A stretch of DNA of 64,000 nt from Beta vulgaris subsp. vulgaris. Lineage: Eukaryota; Streptophyta; Magnoliopsida; Caryophyllales; Amaranthaceae. The DNA lies in the NCBI RefSeq assembly GCF_026745355.1, contig NC_079209.1, forward strand, positions 21,794,266-21,858,265, in the 5' to 3' direction. The position numbers were made by a program, and so were the translations under genes. This document shows, piece by piece, positions 1 through 10,267 of the stretch; the first letter of the stretch is position 1; every line of letters starts with the position of its first letter. Below the pieces are notes generated by a model. That model was not told where the DNA came from, did not search any database, and saw only the letters and a list, made by a program, of their open reading frames with translations.

Positions 1-897
1 AGCGTCAATTCCTTGGCATTTGGTAGAGGCCTGCATGTGCAAGTCTTTTGGAGCCACGCTCACCGGTCCCGCTCTCAAATGGCTCGGATCCCTCAGGCCA
101 GGAGCATTGGCAATTTTTCCACCCTAGTCAATAAGTTCTATGAGAAGTTCGAAGGCAGTCGTAGCCTGGAAAAGCAGACGAGCGACTTATATGGCGTCGT
201 TAAGGACCTAAAGAATTGTTCGCGATTATTATAATCGCTTTAAAAAGAAATGATTAGCATTAAAGATCTTGATACTAAGACTGCTTTGAATGTTTCATGA
301 AAGGATTAATCTTGCGATCAAAGCTATACAATCGTTTGACAAAGTACTCGTGCCAGACGTTCGAGGAAGTCAAGTCGCGAGCATTAGCGCAGATGAGATT
401 GGAGGAATATGATGCCATCCTCAACACCATATCAACCCGACGTGCACCAGAGACCCCTGCTGACCGGAAGGCTTTCGTCCCCAAGAAGAATAATTGGCGA
501 AGCCACCCATATAGTCACTCAAATCAGGTAAACAATGTTACTGATGTTGTCGAAAATGCACGTAACGACGCAAGGACGGAGTCGCCGACCTTCCCCGATC
601 TAGACTCTTACGGATTTTCCGTCGATGTGGAGGCGTCTGAATGCTTATGTCCAAAATCGGAGCACCCGTTCGTTGGCCAAAAAAGACGACCGACCGGAAG
701 CGCAAAAAGATCAAACAAAGTGTGTGTCAGTTCCATCATGACCATGGCCATAAGACGGAGGAGTGCATTGCGTTGCGACGAGAGGTCGCGTTCATGCTTA
801 ATAAGGGGCACCTTAAAGACCTCTTGAGCGATAAAGGTAAAGCGTCCTTCGGAGGAATACCGCGCAGTCCGACCCTCCTGCGTCGCCCACGCACGTA
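1..897 (+). pseudogene. gag: Gag of element A, 3' part, broken
   Basis: Capsid/nucleocapsid precursor that would package the element RNA. The retrotransposon Gag core can be read in pieces: NFSTLVNKFYEKFEGSRSLE at 109-168, then a frameshift near 210, then KDLDTK-like residues, and QTFEEVKSRALAQMRLEEYD at 355-414. A zinc-knuckle-like motif, CQFHHDHGHKTEEC, lies at about 725-766 in another frame, followed by the LRREV..LNKGHLKDLL stretch usual in Tat Gag. At least two frame changes separate these blocks, so no continuous product is possible. Frames match the Gag of element C at 63073-63645. Confidence 0.85.
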
Positions 898-1038
898 AAG
901 GTAATCAACGTTATTTCTGGTGGGTCTGATGTATGTGGACTAACGTATTCCGCAGCCAAAAGGCTAGCAAGAGAGGGTACTCCCTCGTCCGCCGTTTTTA
1001 AATCTTGCAGGTCAGCTGAAGAACGCAAGCTCGAAGCA

Positions 1039-1480
1039 ATGGCAATAACCTTTGACGACGACGACGTCTGCGACGTGGAGCATCACGATGGATTAGTCAT
1101 ATCCCTGACTGTCAGTAATTGCTTGTTGAAGCGGGTGTTAGTCGATGGGGGCAGCTCAGCCAACATCATATTCAAAAGCGCCCTCGAAGGTATGGGTTTG
1201 TGCGATAAAGATATTACTAAAAAATCTACTGTTTTGGTAGGTTCAGTGGAGAGCTCAACATACTGTCGGAGAGATCACATTGCCAACGCTAGCCAAAGGC
1301 GTCAACCTGCCAACCAGATTCAACGTTGTGGATTCCGTCCGCTATAACATCATTCTCGGCACTCCATGGATACACAAGATGAAGGCGTCCCTCAACTTAT
1401 CATCAGTCGCTGAAGTTTCCAACCAAGTGGGGCGTCCAAGAAATAAAGGGCGAGCAGAAATCTGCAAGAGAATGCTATAG
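1039..1480 (+). pseudogene. pol: Element A aspartic protease, frameshifted
   Basis: Retropepsin-type domain that would cut the Gag-Pol polyprotein. The active-site loop reads LVDGGSSANIIF near 1138-1174. The usual plant Tat form is VDxGSS, so the D is kept and the next residue is G. A frameshift near 1270 moves the flap and C-terminal part (LPTLAKGVNLPTRFNVVD, then YNIILGTPWIHKM) into the next frame at 1280-1390. The I-L-G-x-P-W motif is the normal end of this domain. An acidic run of five Asp precedes the domain. Confidence 0.8.
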
Positions 1481-1599
1481 TTCGTCGCTCAAACCCCCAA
1501 AAGCGTCCATCTAGCAATTAAAGGATGGATCAGCGCCCGACGCCCCAGCGAGCAGGACGTGGATGAAGTGATGCTCGATCCATCCATCCCCGATCGTGT

Positions 1600-2560
1600 C
1601 GTTCGAATCGGAGCGAAGTTGCCGCAAGAAATACGAGGTCAGTTAGTTGATTTTTTGAAAGCTAACCAAGATTGTTTTGCTTGCTCCTATGAGATATGAC
1701 AGGAATCAGTCCTAACGTCATCACGCATAAGCTCAACGTCGACCCCGCTCACAAGCCTGTAAAACATAAAAGACGCATTTCGCACCCAAAAGGAATCAAG
1801 TCATCAATGACGAGGTTCAAAAGCTGATCGAAACCGGAAAGATTCGTGAGGTAAAATATCCAGATTGGTTAGCCAATGTCGTGGTGGTCAGCAAAAAGAA
1901 CGGGAAGTGGAGAGTCTGCATCGACTTCACAGATTTGAACAACGTGTCCCAAGGATCCATTCCCTCTCCCTCATATAGATGCAATGGTCGACGTGACGAC
2001 AGGTCACGAGCTTTTAACGTTCATGGACGCATATTCCGGGTACAACCAAATATTGATGCATCCGGACGATCAGGAAAAGACCGCGTTTGTCACTGATAAA
2101 GGTATATATTGTTATAAGGTTATGCCTTTTGGTTTGAAAAATGCAGGTGCCACATATCAGCGATTGGTCAACCAAATGTTTAAAGACCAACTGGGCGACA
2201 CCATGGAAGTAGTATACATAGACGATATGCTCGTCAAATCCAAGCGAGCAGACGATCACATCCAGCATCTGTCGGAGGCTTTTGATGTCCTGCGAAGGTA
2301 TGGCATGAAATTAAATCCACTAAGTGCACATTTGGAGTGTCTGCAGGAAAGTTCTTAGGGTACGTCGTTACAGCAACGAGGAATTGAAGCCAGCCCGGAT
2401 CAAATAAAAGCCATCATTAACATTCAATCTCCACGAAGCGTCAAGGAGGTGCAAAAGTTGACCGGTCGTGTAGCCGCACTGAATCGTTTCATATCCCGGT
2501 CGTCCGAAAAATGCCATCTATTTTATGACGTCCTAAGAAAGAATAAGGGCTTCAACTAGT
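1600..2560 (+). pseudogene. pol: Element A reverse transcriptase, broken
   Basis: RNA-directed DNA polymerase domain. The leader PDRVVRIGAKLPQEIRGQL lies near 1585-1645, and KKNGKWRVCIDFTDLN at 1893-1940. After a frameshift near 1945, FMDAYSGYNQILMHPDD, the KTAFVTDKG block and MPFGLKNAGATYQRLVNQMF follow. The catalytic YIDDM motif is intact at about 2215-2230. Thumb and connection residues follow, interrupted by a stop near 2358 and a further frameshift. TGRVAALNRFISRSSEKC at about 2460-2514 is the normal end of the domain. Stops near 1698 and 2560 add to the damage. Confidence 0.88.
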
Positions 2561-2580
2561 CGTAGCAACACGAAGATGCG

Positions 2581-3440
2581 ATGCAGAAACTTAAAAGCTA
2601 CGTAGTATCGCCGCCATTGCTGTCGAAGCCAAATATCGGAGAGACGTTGCAGCTTTATCTCGCGGTAAGCAATGTGTCCGTCAGTGCTGTCCTGACGCGG
2701 GAAGCAGAAAGCCATCAGCTACCAATCTACTATGTCAGTAAGTCTCTGCTAGACGCAGAGACCAGGTATTCTTCATTAGAGAAGCTCATTTTAGCCATAG
2801 TCGTAGCTGTTAAAAAGCTTAGGCACTATTTTGAAACACATACTGTTATCGTTATGACTAACTATCCTATCAAGTCTGTCTTGCGACACCCATAATTGAC
2901 AGGACGCATGAGCAAGTGGGCAATAGCACTCATGCGTACGAATCCAGTTTCATCCAAGAACAGCTATCAAGTCACAAGCTTTGGCAGATTTTGTGGCAGA
3001 CTTTAGCCCAGAGCTAGAAAAGCTTGCGGACGACGAAGTCGCAAAGATTAATCAAGTAAACGACGACTCTTGGATACTGTTTAATTGATGGATCTTCTAA
3101 TGTTTGTGGTGCAGGTCTTGGCATTGTGCTAAAGTCGCCACAAGGGGGCAAGATAGTATTACCCATTTGCTGTGAATTCAGAGCGACGAATAACGAAGCC
3201 GAATACGAGGCGCTCATAGCAGGAATGGCACTAGCAGAAGATATGGGAGCAAAAGCATTGAAAGTCTTCAGCGATTCACTGCTGATAGTCAGCCAAGTCA
3301 AGGGTGAATTCACGGCAAAAGACTCTAAAATGGCCATGTACTTAGAAATAGCTCGGGTAAAAGTAAAGTGTTTAATTCATTTGACATTTTACAGATACTA
3401 AGGGACCAGAATACGCAAGCTGATGCATTGGCCAATCTCG
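2581..3440 (+). pseudogene. pol: Element A dual RNase H (retroviral-type relic plus archaeal-type)
   Basis: Two RNase H-like blocks follow each other. The first, 2581-2895, has YLAVSNVSVSAVL, IYYVSKSLLDAETRYSSLEK and AVKKLRHYF, the RNase H fused to RT in Ty3/gypsy elements. The second, about 3080-3440, has IDGSSN..GAGLGIVL, CCEFRATNNEAEYEALIAGM, VFSDSLLIVSQVKGEF and, after a frameshift near 3390, DQNTQADALANLGS. The TNNEAEYEAL box and final D-ALA are typical of the extra archaeal-like RNase H described for plant Tat elements. A stop near 3089 and the frame change break it. Confidence 0.8.
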
Positions 3441-3639
3441 GATCTTCTTTAAGGGACGTTTCGTTTACGTCCGTCCCTATAGTTCATTTGGCAAATCCTA
3501 CTATTGCTAGGAGCGTTAGGGACGCTGTCACGACGATGGTCGAACAGCTCCAAGAAAACCATGAGGTCGTCAGTAACATCGGTAACCTCGCATCTGAGAG
3601 CGACCCTGACGTCGAGGAGGTAAGTGTCAGTTGGACAAA

Positions 3640-4857
3640 ACCGCTTTATGATTTTCTTGCTAACGACGTACTCCCAACAGATAAGGCAGAAGCACGCAGA
3701 ATTCGGTTCAAAGTGTCGCGATACATACTCATTCAAGGAGTACTGTTCAAAAAATCTCCGCAGGCCCCTACCTGCGTTGTTTGGAAAAGGATCAATGGGG
3801 GAAAGTCCTGAAGGACATGCATGAAGGCACTTGTGGAAATCACTCAGGAGGACGCATTATCCAACAGATGTTGCGCATGGGATACTATTGGCCAACAATG
3901 AAGAAAGACGCAATAAGGTATGTCGCCAAGTGCGATAGCTGTCAACGACATGCAGGTATGACGCATAAACCTTGTGAAGTTTTGCATCCTACTCTAACAC
4001 CTTGGCCTTTCATGAAATGGGGCATGGACATATGGGTAAGTTACCCCAGCCCAGGCCATAAGGTCTTTATGTGGCACTAACTGACTACTTTTCTAATGGA
4101 TTGAAGCAGGTTCTTTTCAACAGGTACGCGACAAGGAAGTGATTTCTTTTATATATACTAACATTATTTGCAGGTTTGGTGTTCTGTCCGAGATAGTATG
4201 CGACAATGGGTAGCAATTCATTAGCAACGAGACAAGACATTTCTGCGAGGAATAGAGCATAACGTTGTTAACGTCAACACCCAGATACCCGCAAGCCAAT
4301 GGACAGGCTGAGTCCAGTAACAAGACGATCATTGACTCTTTGCAGAAGCGACTCATAGCCAAAAAGGGTAAATGGGCGGAGGCGTTGCCTTCCATCTTAT
4401 GGGCTAATCGCACGACACCGCGCACTGCGACTGGACAAACACCGTTCTCACTAGTATATGGTTGCGAGGCTTTCCTGCCTTCAGAAGTGAGCATCCCAAC
4501 TGCGAGATGTAGTCTAACGATGGAGCGACAGAACCGCGATGAACTGGTAAACGACCTAGATACCATCGAAGAGTTGCGCGACGCAGCATTGGTACGCATG
4601 GCGGCCCAGCAACAAATAGTCGCAAGGAGCTTTAATAAAAACGTCCAAGCCAAGTCCTTCGTCGAAGGTGATTGAGTTCTAAGGAAAGTATTTCAGAACA
4701 CACAAGAGGTTAACGCTGGTAAGCTAGGACAGAAGTGGGAAGGACCATATCAAATTAGTAAGGTGGTAGGCAACGGAGCCTACCAATTGGTCCGACGTGA
4801 CAAAAGCTATGTGCCACGTAGCTGGAATGCCACACACCTCAAACGATACTTCTTTTA
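3640..4857 (+). pseudogene. pol: Element A integrase, broken in the catalytic core
   Basis: DDE integrase that would insert the cDNA. The HHCC zinc domain is readable at 3815-3965: HEGTCGNHSGGR, MGYYWPTMKKDA and CDSCQRH. The first catalytic Asp is in KWGMDI at about 4015-4032. The second falls in CDNG followed at once by a TAG stop at 4211. The catalytic Glu is in YPQANGQAESSNK near 4285-4323. The C-terminal part (KLGQKWEGPYQISKV, then SWNATHLKRYFF) ends in TAA at 4856-4858. Frameshifts near 4080 and a TGA at 4672 also break it. Confidence 0.85.
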
Positions 4858-5311
4858 AGCTAAGTAATAAATTTTATTTTCCCATTCGTTGTAAAAAAAA
4901 AGATATAGGTGATAATGCTATTATATCTGTGTCGCTAGCTGCTAGAGACCATAGTGTTCTCTCACAGGGTATTGTTGAATTTCAGGGAAGCTGTTCCCGT
5001 CCATCTCGTTAACGTTCCGACGATTTTTTACAAGACATCAGGCAGACTTGCATTTTACTACCATATAAAGTCTTTTGGTCCACTATTGCTTCAGCTGACG
5101 CTACGACAGGGCCACAGTCATTTTAAAGCTATAACTGCTTACGACATTTCATTTATCTCTCTGACAGACACACGTAAGTATCTATGCTTACGACATGCCA
5201 AAAGTTGCGTCTGAACGACCAAAGATGGCTTACTAAGCTCCTGACTATCCTCTAGAAACGTCAGAATAACGAGTGAGACACATGCATACGACACAAAATT
5301 AGCAAAGTAAT

Positions 5312-5414
5312 GGTCACCCCCATAGGCGACCCAAAATTTCAAACGATAAAAAGTTATGGTCACCCCCATAGGTGACCCAAAAGTACAATACAAACAGTCA
5401 CTCCTTCGAGTGAC
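5312..5414. repeat. Three consecutive short hairpins between the convergent genes of element A
   Basis: Between the pol stop at 4858 and the stop of the antisense gene at 5475 lie three stem-loops in about 100 bp. They are GGTCACC...GGCGACC (5312-5331, one mismatch), GGTCACC-CCCATA-GGTGACC (5358-5377, perfect) and GTCACTC-CTTC-GAGTGAC (5397-5414, perfect). The first two are partly a direct duplication. The third has the same GTCAC stem start with a different loop. Position suggests a 3'-end or RNA structure role, but that is inference. Confidence 0.6.
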
Positions 5415-5474
5415 CTAGAACAGAGTTTGATTAAAAGTTTAAGTGGCAGGGGAATGATATAGTGTGCTTAAAAA

Positions 5475-7437
5475 TTAAACGTCAGGGGCGTCTTCAGCTT
5501 CCCCCTTCTCTGACGCAACAGCTGGCAAGACAGTGGTTGGAGCTTCCTTCTCAGTTTCAGGATCAGGCGGCACATCTGACGCTATGAACCCGGCAGAGGA
5601 CGGGGTGTTCTCATCAACTTTTGATGAAGAGCCCGTCGTCGAAGCCAGGTGTTCCTCGTCCATCAGATCCTTCATGGACCCCATGTACTTGAGGAATAAG
5701 TCAATGTCCTTCTGTGGCGTCCACGACGCCGTCTTTTTCATTAGGAATTGATGCATAAGCTTAGCCCTGACCCTGGTCGTCACTTCAGCCTCGAGCATAT
5801 CCAGCTCATTCTTCTGTGCGTCAACGCTCGCCTGGAGCGTCGCGATTTCCTGACGCGAAGATTCCTCCAGCTTAGTCGCCCTCTGCCTAATCTCTTCCAG
5901 CTCCTCCCCATTCTTCTTTAGGGCTTTTCCCATATCCTCCATGGCCTTCTTGCAAGACTCCACCTCATCGCCTTTGGACTTCGCGTCCAATTCAGCCTTC
6001 TCCATTCTCTGTTTCATGGACAGATAACCCTTCAGTAGAGATGAGATGTCCCTCTTAGCCATTAGGAGATGTTGAGAAGACTGCATAGAAAAGACATGAT
6101 GCACGTCACTTAAAGAGTCGTAAGTTATTGTCATGATAAGCATAATGTCTCAAAAGAAAAACAAGTGTATATACCTGAAATAAGAGTTCTAGCCCATCTG
6201 ACATCATACGGGGAAGAGTATGGTCCTTGATCCTTTCCATTGCGCTGGGGAAAAGGAACCTGTCAGTCTCAGGCCATATGGACCTTTCCAACGACATGAA
6301 GTCGTTAGGGACGGTCACAGTGTAGGAAGGACCGCTCTTGTCTGGAGGGGCCAGGAAGTCAGTTTTGCGCGTTTTAGACGCGACGTCATGCTCATCGTCC
6401 AAGTGGACGACGACCGTTGTGTCCTTCTTTGTCGACGCTGACGACAAGGACGCCGCGTTAGTAGAGGACTCCCTCTTACGTTTGCGCAGCATCTCAGCTA
6501 GCGCTTGCCCATCCAAACTCCCCTTAGGGCGCGACTGCGATGAACCTGTCCAGTAGTGTTTGAGTCAGTAACACGAAACCCTCTCTTAGAAAGTCCTACT
6601 CAAAAATAAAAAATCAGAAAGAATAGATAGACTAACCAGATGCCATAGATGAACAACAGTCTTGAGAAGCAAATAGAATCATTCTGAACTGTCTGTCTTC
6701 CTCTGGTACCTTCAGAAATTTGTCACGGAGACTCTGAAATTCGTCGCGATGCAACAGCAGTTTTGGGTTAAGACCTGCAGTAGAAATGATATAAGAGTAG
6801 TGTTGACGACATGACACGGACTTAAAAAGACTGAAAATAAACACACCTTCGGTATTCCAGCCGCCAACCAAAGACGTGCCAGCTTCCCCTAGCGACGACC
6901 TCTTCACAAACACAAACCAGTTTTTCCAACCTTTGTCATTCGACTGGACTCCCCCGACCAGAGGTTCTAACCTCGCCTTTGCATGTATGGCTATTCTACT
7001 TTTGGCCTTGACCCTAATTTCATAGTGTAACAGTAGGTCATGGAGGGTGAGGGCTTCTTCCCACGACGCCGTCACCCTTTTGATGACGCTCAGAATCCGC
7101 CAGACCTGAGGCATAATTTGCCCAGGACTGATCTGGTAAATCTGCATCAGGTCCCTTGCTAAGGGGTTGAAGGGAAGTCTTAGACCTATTTTGAAAGGGT
7201 ACTCATAGAGCACCACCCATTTGGGGGGACATAATTTTGGTGGTTCATCAGACTCAGCGTTTCTAATGACAGTGCTTTTGGGCAATTCCCTAAGTCTAAA
7301 AACCTTAATAGATCCTCTTTTGACATCGTTGACAGTTCATCTTCATTCTCTACCCTTTGTTCTATAGCTTTCTCTTTCCCTCTCGATTTTTCTTGATTTT
7401 TTACAAAAGTCCTAATGCTACGTCTGCTAGGCGCCAT
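5475..7437 (-). pseudogene. Antisense extra gene of element A, four exons, one frameshift
   Basis: A spliced gene on the strand opposite to pol. It starts at ATG 7437 (MAPSRRSIRTF...). A frameshift lies near 7285-7300. It then reads GLRLPFNPLARDLMQIYQIS and PQVWRILSVIKR, which resemble the 'putative gypsy type transposon' domain. Introns with GT..AG borders can be placed at 6846-6775 (72 nt), 6636-6546 and 6174-6081; the reading frame is kept across all three. The last exon (6080-5475) is a long Lys/Glu coiled coil (KRDISSLLKGYL... to EVTTRV) with an acidic Pro/Ser tail. Extra antisense genes are known in plant Tat elements such as Grande and Retand; their function is unknown. The product would not be made without correction of the frameshift. 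Confidence 0.75.
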
Positions 7438-7627
7438 GAGAACAGTGGAAGAAGAAAGGAAAAATAGCACGAATTAAAGGAAATAACGAACGGAAAGTGC
7501 GAAATTACCTGGTGTCAGTGATGGATTTTTCGGCGGAGGGAATAATGGAAGTTAAGGAGGAATTTGTAAGGAGAGAGAAAGATTTGATGAAGTTCGAATA
7601 GAAGTTAGAACCCTTAAACCGCGCAAG

Positions 7628-7635
7628 TTATTTAT
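7628..7635 (-). promoter_or_regulatory. Possible TATA box of the element A antisense gene
   Basis: ATAAATAA on the minus strand about 190 bp upstream of the antisense ATG and between that gene and the 3' LTR. Element B has a TATA box in the same relative place, which supports it, but the local sequence is AT-rich. Confidence 0.35.
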
Positions 7636-7931
7636 GTCATCAAGAGCAATCATGACAACGTGCCAACGGTTATAATTAAAACGGCTATTTAAAAATATAA
7701 AACCACCTTTTGTGTTTTGTGGCTATTAGGTTACCAAATATAACTGCCTAAACCGATTTTCTTTCCTTATGTTTCTTTGGGGAATTTTTCTATAATTGAC
7801 AAAAGCGAGATTCTTCTTGTGATTTTTGATGTCTTAATGACTTAGAGAGAATTTCATTTGATTTATTGATTTTTCTTAATAATTGTCTCATGGGTCTTTG
7901 TGTTACCCTGATTCAACAATTGGGGGCAAAC

Positions 7932-8561
7932 TGTTATGGCTGAATTTTTTGACAGAATGATATTCACGCAATGACGTGATGACCTGATGATATGATGCCA
8001 TCTCACATGATGACGAAGTAACTATGACTTAAAGACGCAATGTTGGACGCGAGATTGGAGCAGAGCATTAAGTGGTAACGGTTCAGCTAAATAAGGAAGG
8101 AGTGTAATGAGGCATAAATTCAGCCGTTAAAGAGCAAGGATCATGACGTTGGAGCATAAATGAGGAAGATCTCCCATGATTGAAGGACCAAAATTAATGT
8201 AATAATTAGGGAATTTATTATGTATTCGTTGAGAAAAAGCCAAGGGGGGAAAAGAGGCATACAAAAGGAGGTACAGAAAAATCATTAGTCATTTTTTACG
8301 CATTATTATCGAAAGAACACTAGAGACAAAAGTACTTTTGTAACGTCAGTCGCTCACTAAGAAAGACAGTGAACCATAGTAGATTGGTGGATCTCCATCC
8401 ACCCGCGGTTTTTAACCACCTTCAATGAGGTTTTCCGCGTCACCATTTTTGTGTGTTCATCCCCTTTAATCCCCATTGCATTCGTTTGTCGCATTGTCTT
8501 AAACATAATCTGGTTATATCGTCCCAAACTTTAATTTCGTCGTAAGTGATAAATTTTAGCA
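7932..8561 (+). repeat. 3' LTR of element A, preceded by a purine tract
   Basis: The LTR starts TGTTATGGCTGA directly after the purine-rich tract GGGGGCAAAC at 7922-7931, the plus-strand priming site. It ends near ...AAATTTTAGCA. The 5' LTR of element C (62059-62693) shares both ends, the block 'gtagattggtgga..tccacccgcggtttt' and the block around 'ttaat..cgtcgtaag', but the middle has diverged. This pairing defines the LTR at about 630 bp. I cannot see a target duplication because the other end is outside the window. Confidence 0.85.
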
Positions 8562-8891
8562 TAAACAACAACATCACATACATTTTCTTAATCTAGGTCG
8601 ATCTTAATATCTTGACTTACTTTTTCTACTTGTGAAATAATTAGGTCATATGATATAACTATTTGGATTTTGGCTATGTACATTATTACCTTCCAAGATC
8701 AAGACTAGTAGTAAAACAACGAACAAACAACAAATTTAGATATTAATTAATTGCGAGGAGCCCAAAAATTATTTAGCATTGAGAATATATATATTAAACA
8801 ACTTACATAAGTAGAAACAATAAGAAAATATATGAATTAGTAACAATTTAATTAATCAACTCAACAATACTCCCATATATACATATTACTA
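8562..8891. other. AT-rich spacer without recognisable gene
   Basis: This separates the LTR of element A from the small-gene pseudogene. I see only AT-rich sequence. Its last part is the 3' flank of the minus-strand pseudogene. Confidence 0.6.
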
Positions 8892-9283
8892 CTATAGCTT
8901 AGGAATTCCTACTCTTCCATCAAAGATTTGGAGGTTAACTAACAAAGAAAGACACCAACCATCAAAGCGTTGGTAAGAAGAACACTTAAGAATGTTATCA
9001 ATAACATAACCCTGACAATGTGGATCAACCTTCATATCTTCTAGCCACCCTTTTATCTTATTCCATGTACGTGAAACCACCGCCCGGTATTCCTCCTTCC
9101 CCTCTCGGATGTCGGGAAAGAACCCTCTAGCGCTTTTGACGAACGTCCTCACCTTCGACTCAGAGTCTGCTCTATGCGTACATCATAAGCATGGATGGTT
9201 ATGGTTATGGTTTCTTTACCGAAGTCGCCGTAAGTTTTTCCTATATCGCAATACGCTAGAAAGGGATTGTCGATCTTCGTCAT
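8892..9283 (-). pseudogene. Unrecognised small plant gene, copy 1, one-base deletion
   Basis: Minus-strand copy of a gene whose product would be about 133 residues. ATG is at 9283; the start reads MTKIDNPFLAYCDI, then KETITITIHAYD. A one-base deletion near 9167 (GAGCAGAC where copy 2 has GACGCAGAC) shifts the frame and stops it after about 43 codons. The rest stays open in the next frame to 8892, including RGFFPDIREGKEEYRAVVSR, TWNKIKGWLEDMKVDP and CSSYQRFDGWCLSLLVN. I do not recognise the family. It has no signal peptide or membrane segment. The plus-strand copy at 61651-62052 shares promoter, leader and coding region and has different lesions. Confidence 0.75.
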
Positions 9284-9403
9284 GTTGTTGTTGCTAGGTT
9301 GAAGTTCTCTACAAGTTTTACTATCAGGTTAAAGATTGATTTCACAAGTTTTTGAGGTTTCAAGCTGGAAGAATAGGGCAAGAGAGAGGGTGTGTAGTGT
9401 GTA

Positions 9404-9413
9404 CATATATATA
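9404..9413 (-). promoter_or_regulatory. TATA box of small-gene copy 1
   Basis: CTATATATATGTAC read on the minus strand, about 120 bp upstream of the ATG. The same element (TATGTATATATAC) stands at the same distance in copy 2 at 61534-61546, and the leader between them is conserved, including the CAACAACAAC run before the ATG. Confidence 0.6.
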
Positions 9414-9489
9414 GAAAAAGAGATCGAGAGGAAGCTTGATGTCTAAGAACTAAGAACTAGTTCTACTCTTACACGGTTTAGGAATGTAA

Positions 9490-9753
9490 CTAGTTATAAA
9501 GCCCGGGTTATGCCCCGGGTAAGGAAAATTTTCATTTATTAATATTATACTTTAAGATAGTAATACTAAATATCACTTGGTCTAGTGGTTAAGACTTTAA
9601 TATATAACCTTGAGGTCATGGGATCAAACCTTGTGCTATGCAATTTCTAGTTTTTTTAATTGTTTGTGAATTACATGGAGTAAAATACATGCTTTACGGA
9701 GAGCGCCACGTGGCACCGTTCCACGTTTAGGAACGCCTTTTAATCTATATAGA
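9490..9753 (-). mobile_element. Short non-autonomous Helitron, with empty site visible in copy 2
   Basis: On the minus strand the element starts TCTATATAGATTAAAAGG and ends in CTAG. Seven to ten bases before the end is the hairpin CCCGGG-GCATAA-CCCGGG (9502-9519). A TC start, CTRR end, subterminal hairpin and insertion between A and T are the Helitron rules, and all hold. The 264 bp are absent from the corresponding upstream region of the second gene copy at about 61455-61470, where flanks read straight through. It encodes nothing, so it would need a helicase from elsewhere. Confidence 0.8.
9578..9630 (+). repeat. tRNA-like Pol III A and B boxes (SINE-like) inside the Helitron
   Basis: TGGTCTAGTGG at 9578-9588 fits the A box and GATCAAACC at 9622-9630 fits the B box, spaced as in a tRNA gene or tRNA-derived SINE. 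A T-rich run, TTTTTTT, follows at about 9652. It lies wholly within the Helitron, on the opposite strand to it. No tRNA cloverleaf can be folded, so this is a promoter relic and not a tRNA gene. Confidence 0.5.
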
Positions 9754-10050
9754 TTACTTTATTTTATTTCTATTAAAACTCTAATTGGATTTAACTTGAT
9801 AAGCAAGACAAGAGTTTTATCATACAACACTAATACATGCATGCACGGTTAACCTTGCTATTTCTTTCTCCAAAATCCTCGATCGTTATATACTTTTGTA
9901 AAAAGGCATTTTAGCTGTTAAAATTTATATATATATATGCAAGAAACCTTACACAGAATAAAGTATGTATATATTAACGACTAAACAAAAATTGAAAATA
10001 AAGTATAATTCTTCCGCTCTTTTATAATTGTAATATTTTTTTTTTACTAA

Positions 10051-10264
10051 GGGCCTGTTCTCCCCAGCTAATTTTCAGTTCAGTTCAGTTCAATTCAATT
10101 CAGTTCGGTTCAATTAAGTTCAGTTCAGTTCAGTTCAGACCAGTTCAGTTCAGCTCTTGACAATACTTTTACTCTCACATATCACTATTCATTTCAGTTC
10201 AGTTCACATCAGTTCAGTTTTGTTCAGTTCAATTCAGCTGTTTTATGCCGAAGAGAACATGCCC
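10051..10264. mobile_element. Tourist-like MITE (PIF/Harbinger), filled with CAGTT repeats
   Basis: Inverted termini GGGCCTGTTCTC and GAGAACATGCCC are flanked by the direct duplication TAA (10048-10050 and 10265-10267). A 3-bp TWA duplication is the PIF/Harbinger signature. The 214-bp interior is almost wholly made of CAGTT/CAATT pentamers, about two dozen. No coding capacity. Confidence 0.85.
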
Positions 10265-10267
10265 TAA

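Larger units (their letters stand above)
1..8561 (+). mobile_element. Ty3/gypsy Tat-type retrotransposon (element A), 5' end outside window
   Basis: Decayed LTR retrotransposon read on the plus strand in the order gag, protease, reverse transcriptase, RNase H, a second RNase H, integrase, then an antisense gene, a purine tract and the 3' LTR. The protease-RT-RNaseH-integrase order places it in Ty3/gypsy. The second, archaeal-type RNase H and the antisense gene point to the Tat lineage. The window opens inside gag, at the point matching about 63320 of element C, with high nucleotide similarity over the shared gag part. Nearly every coding segment carries stops or frameshifts, so it is not autonomous. 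Confidence 0.9.

Noticed and set aside
9578..9630. A tRNA gene.
   Set aside because: Only A and B boxes are present; acceptor and anticodon stems cannot be formed.
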